Shown: in pieces, positions 35,001-46,802 of the stretch
Numbering within the stretch: the stretch's first letter is position 1
How the letters are laid out: each line of letters begins with the position of its first letter
Assembly: GCA_029948255.1 (NCBI GenBank)
Contig: JALIZF010001483.1
Location: forward strand, 191,001-255,000
Length of the DNA: 64,000 nt
From: Telmatactis stephensoni
Lineage: Eukaryota; Cnidaria; Anthozoa; Actiniaria; Isophelliidae
Direction of reading: 5' to 3'
The notes under the pieces: model-generated
What the model saw: the letters and a program-made list of their open reading frames with translations, nothing else
The model's database searches: none
Told to the model about the DNA's origin: nothing
Translations under genes and position numbers: made by a program

Positions 35001-38000
35001 CAGCTGACCAGCATGCTAGTAAAAAGTACACAGCCAATACAGTAAAAAGAGATCTATAAAAGAATATGGTACGCTGTGTTATTTACATGTGGTCAAATGT
35101 AATTTAGGTAAAGTTACAATCATGGCTGCTGATCAGTGGTACAGCTTGCTCCTCCTTGCTGCAGAGCCAGCACGTGGCTTTCATAATTTGCAGATTAATG
35201 TGATCCTTGTTGCTCAAGTGGTATTTTAGGTGAGTATGACACTCTACTAACTGCTGTCAGTGTGACTGGTGGTAGGTGGTGGATCATGGATGGTTACCAT
35301 GGTTACCTCCTTACTACTTGGGACATGTATGTCCCTCATGGTGGCTTAGGGCAGCTTAGCCTAACTTCATTATCACCAATGACTCTAAGTATGTATAATA
35401 TCACACTTCAATGTAATATATATATGGCTACATGCAATGTACAGGTATAACACACTTACGCATATCCAAGTTCAAAGTGTGTATCCCTTGAGAAAAGATG
35501 ATGAATAGCCTTCTCACCAGTTACAAACAATAGGGTTGCAACTAAGATAAAGATATAATTTCATTTTATTGTCAACTCTGGACTAGTACATTGAATGCAC
35601 ATCACACTAGTTATACCTTCATTGAAAGAAGCATTGGTAAACTGTGTCCCATTATATGTGATTGTCATTCCAGATGGACATGTGTAGTTGTTTACAGTTC
35701 TTTCTGTGTGTAGTGGACCATGAGACTCTGACAGACATTTTGGGCTTAATAATAAATGTGCTGCATTAGTAACAATGAAGGGAGACTAGCGTTTGATCTA
35801 CACAGCACTCCCAACTTTTGCACATCATCCCATGTGGGCAGATCATCAATGACTCTGATTCAGAAGGTCTAGGCATCCTAAAAGTTTGGCTTCTTTTGCC
35901 ATGAAACATGTTTCCTTTAGAAATTGAGTGTATCATGCCTTATTTTTTAATCTTTTTTTTTAATGATGCCCACATTATTTTAGGGATGCCATGCTGTCAT
36001 GTAGACTACATGCTTTAAATCACCCACCTATAATGTTCTGCTGAAGAAAAACTACATTCAAATGGTGTACAAGAGAAGGCAGCAGGCAGAAACACTGAAG
36101 CAGTAGCAGTAATAATCTAAAAATGTAGATAACATACCACGAAATTTTAGTGGTAAATATTCATGATTCAAAGATAGCCAGCTAAATTAATAGACAATAA
36201 AAACCTTTACCATGATAATGATGGGTTCCATAAGTCTGGCCAGGTTTTTCCAGCCCTTGGATTTAATACTTCCAATGTGATAACGACGGAACCTTGCAAT
36301 CTAAAAATAGTAAGTTGTAACTAGTTGGAGGAATATGAAATTATATTTTTATACATTTTAGGTTACCACCAATTCTGATGAAGCACTGAACCACCAAGAC
36401 TTCAACATTAACATAATATGTTCACTGCATATGACCTGATATAAAACATCATTCCCCTCAAAAATATAAATTTTACAAGTACATTTTGTTTGCCAGAAAT
36501 AGAATGATACTTTTGGATATTTTAGGTTTATCTGAGTTGATATGAGACTACTGAGCTCGTAATTTACATTTGTGTAATATAAAGTGCAAAACAGGATATT
36601 AACTAAGTGGTCATGTTTCATCAGAATAAATTGGTGGTGAGATATACAGGATAAATTCTATGGATAAATTAAATGGATGATGGCATCATATCAACCTGAT
36701 GAGAAAATTGTCCAACAGATAGCTCTACCCATGCACCCTAACTATGCACAACTCTGATATATTGTTGTAAGCTGGATCATTATACCTTGAGATTGAGGAA
36801 AGTGAAAAGTGCTCCAAGAAGACCACCTACCACACCAAGTACCACAGTAGGAATGAATGCCAAGATGTTGAGGGCAATACCATGACTAACCTAAAAAACA
36901 AACAATTGTGGATAAATGAAATGGGAAACAAAACACTATCAATAATTGATATGAAAGAAGCTTACAACGTATTTTTGCCAGTCTAGCAATATCACACACC
37001 TGAAATAAAATGTACTTGTTGGCCTTGAACAATCCAAATTGTCCTTGATATCTGAAGCCTTCAAAAGCTGAATTAAAGATATCCTTTGAACATAATCAAA
37101 CATGCAGCTGAAATTGTCTTCCAGATATCTTAATGTATTCATCTGTAAAACCATGTGTCTGAACAGTTTGATCATTACCGTAAATATTAATATTACAATC
37201 TTAATTGGTATAAATCAGTGCAATTCACTGATTGATCCCTTAAGCTGTAATGTGGAGTATTTGATCATGTTATAGTCACTGTTTGGACATCGTAATTGAA
37301 TTGTCCTACAAATGTACAAACTTTTCTGGTTTGATTTGGTAGTGGCATGTAAGTTATCTAAAGAACTGTTAAAATATACTATTTCAAATTAGGGTTGGGA
37401 CTATATTTTAACAAAAACAAACGAAATAGCTGTCAATCAAGTTATATCATGAAGTTACTCAATAACTTGTGGAAAATTTTGTACATCTATACAAGAACTC
37501 AGTGACAATGTCCAAACAATTTTGTGACCATAACATGAAGAACTCCAAGTACTCGACAGGTACTTCATTGTCCAAACAGCTGTCTCTCATATACGAAATA
37601 TATTATATTACACTAGATAGGTATAATTGCAAATTTAATAGTTATCAGGAAAAGCAACTTTATTCATTTAATTTTTATAATGTAAATAATATTTACTTAT
37701 AAAATTTATTGATTTATTATAATTTTTTATAATTTTATAATTTTTAATAATTGATATATTTCTTAGAGTGATGGCACTTAATCCGTGAAACAAAATCTAA
37801 TAGTCAATGTCTAATAGTCTAATCAAAACAAAAGAAAACAATGGAAATAGCGTCTACTAATTAATGTCTGTTAGACTAATATCTATTTCACAGTTTAAGT
37901 GCCATCACTCTATTTAGTTTACACATGACCCCACAAGCACTGGGCTTTAATTATATATCGTGTTAAAATAAAGTTATTATATATTATTATTATTTTTTTT

Positions 38001-41000
38001 ATTACCAGTAAGTAACAGCTAGAGACCTAGGGTTTGATAGCCTGCGTTGCTGGCGGTCTGCGGTTTTGGGGCGGAGGAAAAATGAAAGACCGCCTGCCCG
38101 AATACGTTGGGTTTTCGAGTTGTCCGTCCACTGGTGAACGGGAATTACTGATTGGCTAAATCGCCGTCAATCAGAATGAGACGCCATCAAATCTGTCATC
38201 AAGATCAAAATTAGAATGAAACGCCATCAAATCTGTCATCAACTTATCAAAATCGGCTATAACTGATAATCACAGTCAAAACATAAAACTATTTACTTGA
38301 AGATTTATTACTTCTTTTAAGGGTTACAAATATGTACTCCGTCCTACATGTATTTTGAAAGTCAGCACTGGTATATATTGATCATTAAGTCTTACTTCTG
38401 ACCAGCTCTTGGCTGTAATTAACGCGTTTTACAATAATGTCAATAATAAATTAAATTTTAATCCAAGGTCCGCTCCTAAAAGTTCAGTTCCGTTTCAATT
38501 CAAATGTTTTACACTGAAAGTCTACAAAATTAGGCGGCTACTCGAAAACCCAATGTATTCGGGCAGGCGGTCTTTCATTTTTCCTCCGCCCCAAAACCGC
38601 AGACCGCCAGCAACGCAGGCTAAGGGTTTGATTGAGTTACAATCTGATGTACTCACAGTAGTGAATGTTGACACCATGCAACAAAAAAATGTTTGCCAGG
38701 AGAGCTTCATGTTCCAAAAAGATGAAACTTCTTCCATTGAAAACAAAAGGCCACCAACAGGAGCACCAAATGCTGACGCCACACCTGCTGCTGCCCCAGC
38801 AGAAATGAAGTTGCGCCTAACATTACAAGCAAAATAAATATTTATGCAATATCATAATGAACTGGAGTGGGGTATGAATGGAAATCTGTAACACCATGTA
38901 AGAGATAACTTACTGACATTTCAAGCCTTAAGGCCCCTTGCATTTACGATCTTTTTTATATGGTTAATTACAGATTTCCAGTTGATTGTTTCTTCATACA
39001 CTGGTGCACCTCAAACTAGTTCACTCACTAGTCTCCTTTTGGAGTTGGAGGAGATGACCATGTTTCCACAGTATGATACAAAATAATAATTACTTTGTAT
39101 CATTATATCACTGAATTATTCCTACCAGCACTGATGACATTTAGATGTCTAGGGGCTACTTAAAGACTATTTCCTGTGTTACAAAAGAGAGTCAAAGCAA
39201 AACCACAAGGTTATTAAAAATCACATAACCACACCTGTCTTCAGTGTTACGAAACCTCTCAAAGAATGGAAGGTTTATCTTTAGAGTCTCTGACTTAAAT
39301 TGACTCATGCCAGCACCAACCAAACTCCTAAAATGAATAAATGTGGATTAATTGGTTCAGACAATACTATTAAAACATGGAAACAATGTCCAAAACATGA
39401 CATTAGTCAGTTTTCATATTAATGTGAAATAGATTATGCAGTTCCTTGACAGAGTCACTGTTGTACTGTTTATAAAAATATCCCTGAATGTGCCATGCAT
39501 GACTGTGATGTGACATTTTCACAGTCAAACAAAATCTACTCTAACAAATATTATTGAAATAGATTGTGCTGTGCTATAGCCAATAATTGTTAGTGTTATA
39601 AAAACATTCAAAATCCCTACAGTATGTATGTGCATTCAGTTGTCACCATAGTCATGAAAACTGCAATTTCTATTAACATTGTTAGATGGACCATCTCAAG
39701 AATAGGAAGACCACTCTGCAAACAGTAACCACACCCCAGTTAACAAAACCAACAATAAAATAGTCTACATTATAATAATAACAACAATACAAACCCTAAA
39801 TGTATCATTGGTCCCTCTGGACCAATAGGAAGACCAGCACCAACAGCACAGACACAAGAAAAAAACTTCACCACCATTGTTTTGACATTAAAGATGTGGC
39901 GTACAACTGTACCATTGAGAAATCCAATCAACTCAGGGATACCAGATCCTCCAGCAGAAGGACGAAAATACTATGTGGTAAAAAATTGTAACATCATAAA
40001 AAAACTTGACTAGTATGAACACTCATACAGTTTGTGTGACTTACCACAACTGGCACTGAGCTAACAATGATAAACAATGTGCTATAGCCCATCACCCATA
40101 TCCAAGCTAAGGCATAGTCTCTTTCCTGGAAAGATAATATCAAGGGCTTATGGGTTGGGTCTAGGGGTGTTTAATAAATTCATCCCTTACCACAGAAAAT
40201 ACAGCCAATCAGAAAGCAGGAAAGCTGATGTATATTTGGCAGTATTCAACTGTCCCTTCCCATGAGGCATTTGCAGTAATTGGCTGTATTTTTTGTGGTG
40301 TGGGATAAAATAGGTAAATTAAGGAAACTGATAGATGCTTCAATACTGTTAGATTAGAGACATTATCAAAGCAAGGGGCAAGATCAGCTGACAAGTAAAA
40401 CTGCATAATAGAACCATATAATACTTGATGATACCTTGATGTATTCTGTGGCTTTTTCCCATTTTACCCTACAATAGATCAAATCATTTCAGTCTTTAAT
40501 TTTTATTTCATGATAACATTTTGCATGCTATGATTATTAGCCTGCATTGAACCAATCTCCACTGCCAAGTGGGAATAACCATTAATGAAGACCCATATGG
40601 AAAATTTGCTTAAATTAATGATTGTTTTGCCAGCAGTGCCTGAATCAATTCATAAATTTTGACAGGATCTGCCACCAGGAGTGCTTCAACATAACATATC
40701 ATTTGAATCATATGAGAAAACTATAATTAGCATGATGTGCATGGCTGGAGTGGTGCATGTAACTTATTACAGTCTAATTAATTTCAGTCTGCCATAATGA
40801 TAAAGGAATTGAATCACAGTCTAATACCAGAAGATGGTGATGACAGTGCTGTGACCAAAACCATTGGCCTTCACAGTAACTCATGATCAGTTGCTCAGTT
40901 GCATGAAGAATGCCAAAGGTTTTCAGCTCACAATACTCCACACTCATTACAAACCACCATCTTCAGGTAAGTGATTCAATTCCTAATCTATTAAATAAAT

Positions 41001-42525
41001 GTGCATGGATGATTGGTATTTCATCAAGCATCTCATATTGTGAAGTAATGCCACTGGGAATGAAATTGACTTTAGTCTATATATATTGACATGTCACTTA
41101 TAAGTCATAAAATGTCTGCTATACTGTTTGTAAAGATTTACCACCAATAAATAATTACCTACCCTGCGAGACAAAAGTCTAGATACTGTGAAGCCAACAA
41201 AGTGTTCAGACATTAGTCTGAATTTTTAGTAGTCTATATCAACCAATTTCCAGGCAGAACTTCAGTCTAGAGGGCATGTAATTATGCAAGTGGTGGTAAA
41301 ATTACCCGCATTAATATATGTACATACTCTGCAATGACATCAATCAACTGGTGCATCAAGAAGCCAATAAATCCAACAGTAAACCCAATAATTCCCATCA
41401 TCACCCAACGATCCCAGTCCAGTCTTGATGGTTGCTGGTTCAGCCATTTCTGAAGATTATATTATTATATTATTATTATATTATTATATTATTATCTAGT
41501 TGATCTCCATACCTTAGCTTAGCCTACGTTTAAAGGGGAGGGGGGGATGAGAAGTTTCAGTTTTTACTTTATTTGCACTTTTCAAGATAATATATATAAA
41601 TTATAATGGAAAGAATAAAGAAAATACTGATATTACAATTATATAAATATAAAATGTTTCAAAATAGGAGATTGATTTTATATTTTGATCTAATTTTATA
41701 CACTCTTTCTTTTGTAAAAGTACAAAAGAAAGAGTGTTTTAACTCAATTTTGATCATTTAGTGGAATTTTTTTGTTATTTTGAAGGAAAATGTCGGAGAT
41801 GATATATATTATGTTGATATAATATAATTATATCAATATATATTTATATATCATTTACATCTTTGAAGAAGCACAACAAACAAACTATAACCCTTGCCTT
41901 TTTCATTCTTAAACAGTATGCATTGAGGTTTTACGTGTACTTTGCTTTTGTTTATAAAACTTTTATCTGTTCTTTAAATCTCCCTTTCTTAGCTTCCTTA
42001 TCAAATTCCTGCAGCCTAGTCCCCAGGTGTCAGTCTGCGAGCGTGAAGCTCAGTGAGACCTGTGGCGAAGCACGTAAGCGCGAGAGAACGCCTTGCAAAT
42101 AATGCCAAAAGTGTCCCTGATTTAACCAAAAGTGTTCCTGATTTGATTGACTTTTACAACTTGAATTATTTATAACTAAAAGTGTTTTTATTGAAATGAA
42201 ACGCGAAAGCCTGGGGACTAGGCTGAAATTCCTGCATTATTTTATGCTGGAAGCGGAAGTAAACTATAATTAAATGTTAATTAATTATCAACTAGCTGAT
42301 TACCTTGTAAACAGAGCTATGTGGAGGAAGATAATCTACACTTTCATAAGTAGCTAGCTGCTCCTTTTCTTCTTCAGTGTACTTGTGGTTAACATAAGCA
42401 CTTTCAAATTCTCGTCCTTTCTGGAAGAAGCTGGTTTGTGTTGTGGTTGGTAGAGAATCTTCGTCTGCATGACCCGATGCAACTCCATACGTTCTGGTTC
42501 CCGTTCTGGTTGGTCTCCTAGACAT
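29002..42525 (-). CDS. CLC-family chloride/proton transporter with two CBS domains, GPEGP variant
   Basis: Twenty-four exons joined with consistent phases give 840 residues: 42525-42304, 41449-41328, 40468-40435, 40125-40045, 39970-39795, 39327-39235, 38816-38657, 37083-37000, 36890-36786, 36300-36211, 36116-36028, 35744-35617, 35541-35460, 35053-34964, 34888-34818, 34699-34599, 34010-33841, 33321-33270, 32624-32500, 32079-31974, 31244-31149, 30846-30758, 29920-29891, 29128-29002. Motifs in order: GGSGIPEL (chloride-coordinating Ser), [13 protein letters not shown] (gating Glu), [29 protein letters not shown] (internal proton-glutamate position), [30 protein letters not shown], then CBS1 (about [15 protein letters not shown] to [10 protein letters not shown]) and CBS2 ([11 protein letters not shown] to [11 protein letters not shown]). 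Three NxS/T sites lie in one lumenal loop (exon 35744-35617). Length and CBS layout resemble ClC-6/7, so vesicular chloride/proton exchange is inferred. GPEGP replaces GKEGP, so it may be a separate CLC branch. Confidence 0.95.
29158..29350. repeat. Dispersed repeat, copy 1 (direct copy at 41160-41310)
   Basis: ACTGTGAAGCCAACAAAGTG followed by TTCAGACATTAGT, then AATTATGCAA and TGGTGGTAAA, occur in the same order at 41160-41310. Both copies lie in CLC introns. Confidence 0.7.
30260..30368. mobile_element. Foldback element, 109 bp
   Basis: The arms TAATAGGACCGAGTGGAGTC and the inverse (GACACGAAGTCCTATTA) enclose a short loop. A degenerate CAATTACAACTGTC tandem repeat follows at 30565-30650. 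Confidence 0.6.
31592..31757. mobile_element. Foldback element, 166 bp
   Basis: The outer arms AGAACAGCTTT and AAAGCTGTTCT and the inner arms GTTCAGTAATACAGCA / TGCTGTATTACTGAAC pair around a GAGAGCAC...GTGCTCTC centre. It lies in a CLC intron. Confidence 0.65.
31826..31945 (-). repeat. Dispersed repeat, copy 2 (inverse of 26966-27086)
   Basis: It has the same blocks as the Homer-intron copy in reverse complement and ends 29 bases before CLC exon 32079-31974. Confidence 0.75.
34455..34550 (+). repeat. Dispersed repeat, copy 1 (related to 35262-35385)
   Basis: GGTGGGTGGAATATGAATGG followed by TTACCATGGTTACC recurs at 35270-35312 with changes. Both lie in CLC introns. Confidence 0.5.
37265..37538. 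mobile_element. Foldback MITE, 274 bp
   Basis: The left end TCATGTTATAGTCAC and right end GTGACCATAACATGA are inverted. GTTTGGACAT / ATGTCCAAAC forms a second inner pair. It lies in a CLC intron. Confidence 0.6.
37766..37910. mobile_element. MITE of the GAGTG/AACAAAAGAAAAC family, 145 bp
   Basis: The ends GAGTGATGGCACTTAA and TTAAGTGCCATCACTC are flanked by TA dinucleotides. The core AACAAAAGAAAACAATGG is shared with the four copies in AGTPBP1 at 59.3-60.05 kb. Confidence 0.8.
38039..38622. mobile_element. Mutator-like foldback element, 584 bp, with 10-bp target duplication
   Basis: Terminal inverted repeats of about 87 bases start AGCCTGCGTTGCTGGCGG and differ by only a few bases. The 10-mer AGGGTTTGAT flanks the element at 38029-38038 and 38623-38632. 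A 9-10 bp duplication fits Mutator-like elements. There is no transposase. The right end is 34 bases inside the intron from the donor of CLC exon 38816-38657. Confidence 0.8.
39420..39545. mobile_element. MITE of the 'GTATGACTGTGAAAA' family (diverged)
   Basis: AATGTGAAATAGATT at the left, TTTATAAAAATATCCCTGAA inside and TTTTCACAGTCAAACAAAAT at the right follow the family pattern. Confidence 0.5.
40175..40310. mobile_element. Foldback MITE, about 136 bp
   Basis: ATCCCTTACCACAGAAAATA plus CAGCCAAT at the left pairs with ATTGGCTGTATTTTTTGTGG plus TGTGGGAT at the right. Confidence 0.65.
41160..41310. repeat. Dispersed repeat, copy 2 (direct copy of 29158-29350)
   Basis: Shared blocks are listed under the first copy. 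It ends just before CLC exon 41449-41328 in the flanking intron. Confidence 0.7.
41455..41500. repeat. (ATT)n-rich microsatellite
   Basis: Irregular ATT/ATATT repeats lie immediately upstream of the acceptor of CLC exon 2 on the minus strand. Confidence 0.7.
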
Positions 42526-42791
42526 CTGCAAGCTAGATCACAACACTCTCCTCTTGATGATTAAGATTTAGTTAAATCTTAGAGGTTAATTCATGATGTG
42601 CTCCAGTGACAAGCTGTACCCCTAGCCCTGTGCACCGCCGAAGACGAGCTGTTACGTGCAATCTCGAATTATACCCGAAACTCTTCCGAAACGAAGAACA
42701 GCCGCGAACGATTATCGATTGACGATTTGTTTGCACGAAAATTTGTTGTTATGTGCTGAGCCATGCTGCGAGATCTAAACAAAACATTAAC
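42526..42791. promoter_or_regulatory. Bidirectional promoter between CLC transporter and NUDT17
   Basis: The two start codons are 266 bases apart on opposite strands with no repeat between them. The interval is less AT-rich around 42610-42730 than its surroundings and includes several CG dinucleotides. No TATA box was recognised on either side. Bidirectional transcription is inferred from spacing alone. Confidence 0.6.
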
Positions 42792-45700
42792 ATGGCTAAT
42801 ACTTGTAAAGTTTATCTTAGTAGGGAAGGTAAAGGCGTGAATTCTAAACCTGCAACATTTGAAGAAGTAAGTAGTAAGCTTATTATGCACAAACCACCAT
42901 AGCTAGTTCAACACGACGCAACACAAATATCTCATCTTCCAACCACCCGGTTGTTCCAAAGGCGATTAGCGTTTACTCGTGGTTAAATCTAAATAAAACC
43001 ATTGACTTCAGCCTTAATCGCCATTTGAACGACCGGCCCAGACGTATATAAGTATTCTTTCTTCCCTTGTACCATATATATATATATATATGATCCCAGT
43101 ATGGAATAGACCCATTTCACCTATTCCCTGACTGGACGTCAAAACAATGAAAAATGTTTGCATGACAAAAGTTATCAATTCTCAACAGAGAGAACAACTG
43201 TTGTTTGGTCCTCCAGTGAGGGAATAAATGAAATGGGTCTATAGGACTGTAAGGTCAGGGGTGGGTCACTGAAAAGTAAAACTAAAACACGGTGTTAAAC
43301 TATTTTAAGGGAGTAGTCATTATTTATGGGGGAGGGGAGGGGAGGAGAGGGGGATTGGCAAATGGGATGGGTGGACAAAAAAATATTTGATAAAAAAAGT
43401 CAGGGTGTCAAGAAAGTTTTTTGAAATGAGAAAGGGGGGTCAAAAATTGTTTTGGGATAAAATTTTATTACGGGGTAAATAAGCGGCTGCACGCAGGCTA
43501 TGTCAGTACTAATGTTTTGAATTTGATCTTTGTTTTCGTGGGCCTTCTACTAGTAGAATAATGTTAAATAAACTTCACTGATTATTACTTAGCATTTAAA
43601 GTCCTTATGACACATAATTTTTTATTTTCAAACTTAGTTATTTTTAGAGAGCATAGTGAATTAAGATCTTTTTACCCAGGTTTTCTTTACCTTGTATTTT
43701 CTGAGATATGAAGGTTTCAAATGTCAAAATGCAAATTTGATGACGTAAGAGGAGGCAACACTGCAAACTTCTCATGGGTTTTACAAAAAGAGGACTTCAA
43801 TTTATTCGAGATCCAGATTTTTTACTAAACAACAGGCTTTGCCAATGGAAATGAGTTACAAATGGAAAAATACAAGTAATTTATTTAAATTCTCTTGTTT
43901 TTGTATAATATAAAATGATTACTCCTCTTACGTCATCACATTTGTATTTTGAAATTTGAAACCTTTATATCTCAGAAAATATGGAGTGAGGAAAAACAAG
44001 ATTAAAAGATCTTTACTATGCTTTCTATCAAGAACTGAGTTTGAAAATAAAATATTATCTGTCATAGGGACTTTAAGGGTTTAAGTTGTTTTGTCTTTTT
44101 AAGAGTGAATTTTGTTGTGGAGGTCAATTCTGTGTTTGTTACTTTCATGCAATAATATCCACAAGTGGACCAGCTGGGTTCCAGAGGCCAGAGGGGTGTT
44201 TTCCCCCAGAAATACTGATAAGCGCAAAGTACAAGCTTAGGGGGGAAAATCTCTCTTTTTTAGACTCTTTTCTTTTCACATACAAATTATTACCAGTCAT
44301 AGTCCAGGAAAATGGTTTAGAATTGTTCCAATTTGTGTAACAAGCATGAGATTTGGCACACCGATGGAGGTTAATGACCTGAGTAATTCAAGAGGTGGAG
44401 CCACACCCAGAAATCAATTACTTACATATTGATATTCTTGGAATTAATTATCTGAGAAACAAAGATAAACAGTATCTAATGTTAATGCAAAAGGGTGTAA
44501 TAATTAAGGATAGTGCCAGGTAGAATATGCTGAGTAATTTTTGATTGACAACCACACCCCCTAAATACTACTTGGAGAACTATAGCTATGGAATACATTA
44601 TAAATGTAATTGATACAAATTAAAGGTTTTTCCTCTTGTGGTGTCCATGTGAAATCTTGCACAATGATAAAGGCTTAGGCCCAAACTAATCCTAGATATG
44701 GAGCCACGCCTAAAAACAAGTACTTCCAGTTTTATAGCAATAGAAATATATCATTAAAAAATCGAGCAAATCAATGATATCAATGTTGTGTTACCCTAGC
44801 AACTAATGCTCCTCATAAAAACCAAAATGCAGTTCTATCAGCTACAACCTTTCACTGAACCCATTGACACCCTTTTCAAATAATCATATTAATGATTTTG
44901 TATTGAATCATGCCATGTAATTGTCCACAGTGCTGTCTTACATATCTTGGATGTAAAGGTAACAGATTTGATGCTGGCTATAGCTATTCTAATGGCAAAC
45001 TACAAGTTTACCCAAGTGGAGAAGGGGTACTACAGTTAGAGGTAAACAAATATAATGTGGCTGTTGTATCAACATTTTTATACTTTGTTTATAGTGGAAG
45101 AGCACTTAGCTATACAACTAGTTTCTATAGGCACTTATAACTGTACTCTCACATACGTGCACAACCCTTACATAATATTCTATGCAATCATAGTTTGTTT
45201 TTACTGAGGGAGAGAAACTGCAAGATGTGGGGAAAACCCTCAAAGCAAGGGAGAGAACACACTAACAACTCAACTTACATGTGATGCCATATCTGGGAAT
45301 TGAATTGGGACCAAAGAGGTGATAGAAAGGTGCTATCACTGATTGGCCTACCTTGCTCTCCTGTAAGGGACTGCTGCTGACATTTATTTTCTGATATACA
45401 TGTAGCACCCAACAGGATGTCCATGTCGGTTCCTTACAGCAACAGATATTGCAAGTATCCCATCATCCAACAAGGATAGAGGTGTCAGTGTTGGTGTATC
45501 AGTACTTCTTCAGTCTTCAGATAACCATGTCTTACTTACACGAAGAGCTAAACATATGAGAACATTCCCCTCCATTTGGGTACCTCCAGGTATGTGTTGA
45601 CATTTTTGCATGAGAACTCTCAACCATATAAAGGCTTGCAGGAAGGACAAGAGTGACTCACCCAGGGAAACACTGAATGGAGAATGTACTGAGTTGAGAA

Positions 45701-46376
45701 GGTAATTAAGGCATGAGAGACTGATAAAGACTAAAAAAAACAGTCTCTAACAAAGGAAAACATTTTGGTATATGACAATTCTTACTGTTGTCTTATAGGT
45801 GGCCATGTTGAACCAGAAGAAACAGTAAGTAACACATACATGTCATGTCTTTTAAAATAGTATTGGATACAATTCTTGCTGAGCATATACAGTTATACAA
45901 AAGTAAATTCATAATAATAATCAGTCAAGCATTTCCACCATGAGCCTTGTGCTGGAGAGATTGGGCAACCACTCCCTCTGTTATTGACAATAAATAAATT
46001 ATCTTTATTAATTATCTTATGTTATCAGTCTATCATTTGTATATTCCAAGTCCTTTCTTTTATCAAATTTATTGATTCATTCTTACTTATTCTTGTATAA
46101 TTATCCCTCCTTCATCCTCAAATAACTGTTGCAGCTGAAACTTTTAGACAAATATTTGTGCTGTTCTTAATTAACATCTCTCATATTTTTAAAAGCTCAT
46201 TAAAGGTGGTCTCAGAGAACTAAAAGAGGAAACAGGACTTTCATTTAAAGAAGAGGACTTGAATTTCACATCACTTGGATTATGGGAGGTAGTAAATGGT
46301 GACATTATGTTTCAATCTTTTAAAAACAGACTTGTGATATGGACATGACTGACTGACTTAATTATTGACTGACTGC

Positions 46377-46418
<42 letters not shown>

Positions 46419-46802
46419 TTGCAGTCAGTTTACCCAACACTTCTCTCAATGGGTCTTCCAAAGAGGCACCATATTGTGGTATACCTATTAGCCTCAGCAA
46501 AAGAGGATTGCAGAACTCTTCAGCAGCGATTAAAATTACACAAAGATGAAACTGATGCTGCAACATGGCTTGACCAATACACAGCAACTGAAGTGGCAAC
46601 AAGTGACGATTATGGGCAGTCAAGAAAAGTACCACAAAGATATTTTAAAGCATTAGTGGAGGGCAACAATGGTTTGCAAGCTGTAAATCTTCCCTTGTCT
46701 ATTCTGATGGCTGTACTCCCCCCTTCACCATCCTCAGACTGTGAAAGACTTTCCTCTGGAACTAAGTTTGCATTATCTCAGTGGATCAAAGTCGTGAGAT
46801 AG
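42792..46802 (+). CDS. NUDT17: Nudix hydrolase NUDT17
   Basis: Six exons: 42792-42866, 44931-45041, 45406-45589, 45799-45824, 46196-46288, 46425-46802, giving 288 residues (human NUDT17 is 328). The Nudix box GX5EX7REUXEEXGU is complete and spans three exons, from GGHVEPEE through RELKEETGL, so the metal-binding glutamates are intact. Orthology is supported by LLTRRAKHMRTFPSIWVPPG before the box and by LGLWESVYPTLLSMGLPKRH after it, both matching NUDT17. The C-terminal SSGTKFAL also matches human. The family hydrolyses nucleoside diphosphates linked to another moiety using Mg or Mn; the physiological substrate of NUDT17 is not established. The gene is divergent from the CLC gene. The last acceptor is preceded by a TTGA microsatellite instead of a normal pyrimidine tract. 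Confidence 0.95.
43105..43241. mobile_element. Foldback MITE, 137 bp
   Basis: The ends TAGACCCATTTCACCTATTC and the inverse (GAATAAATGAAATGGGTCTA) are nearly complementary, with CCTGACTGGACG / CCTCCAGTGAGG pairing inside. Confidence 0.7.
43599..44076. mobile_element. Long foldback MITE, 478 bp
   Basis: The left arm about 43599-43755 (TTAAAGTCCTTATGACA ... TGATGACGTAAGAGGAG) is the inverse of the right arm about 43915-44076 (CTCCTCTTACGTCATCA ... TGTCATAGGGACTTTAA). Confidence 0.75.
46377..46420 (+). repeat. (TTGA)n microsatellite at the NUDT17 last acceptor
   Basis: About ten TTGA/ATTG units end 4 bases before the CAG acceptor at 46422-46424 and replace a normal pyrimidine tract. Confidence 0.85.

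Larger units (their letters stand above)
42867..44930 (+). other. First NUDT17 intron
   Basis: It contains a (TA)n run at about 43076-43091, a TA-flanked foldback at 43105-43241 and a large foldback at 43599-44076. No exon was recognised inside. Confidence 0.6.
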
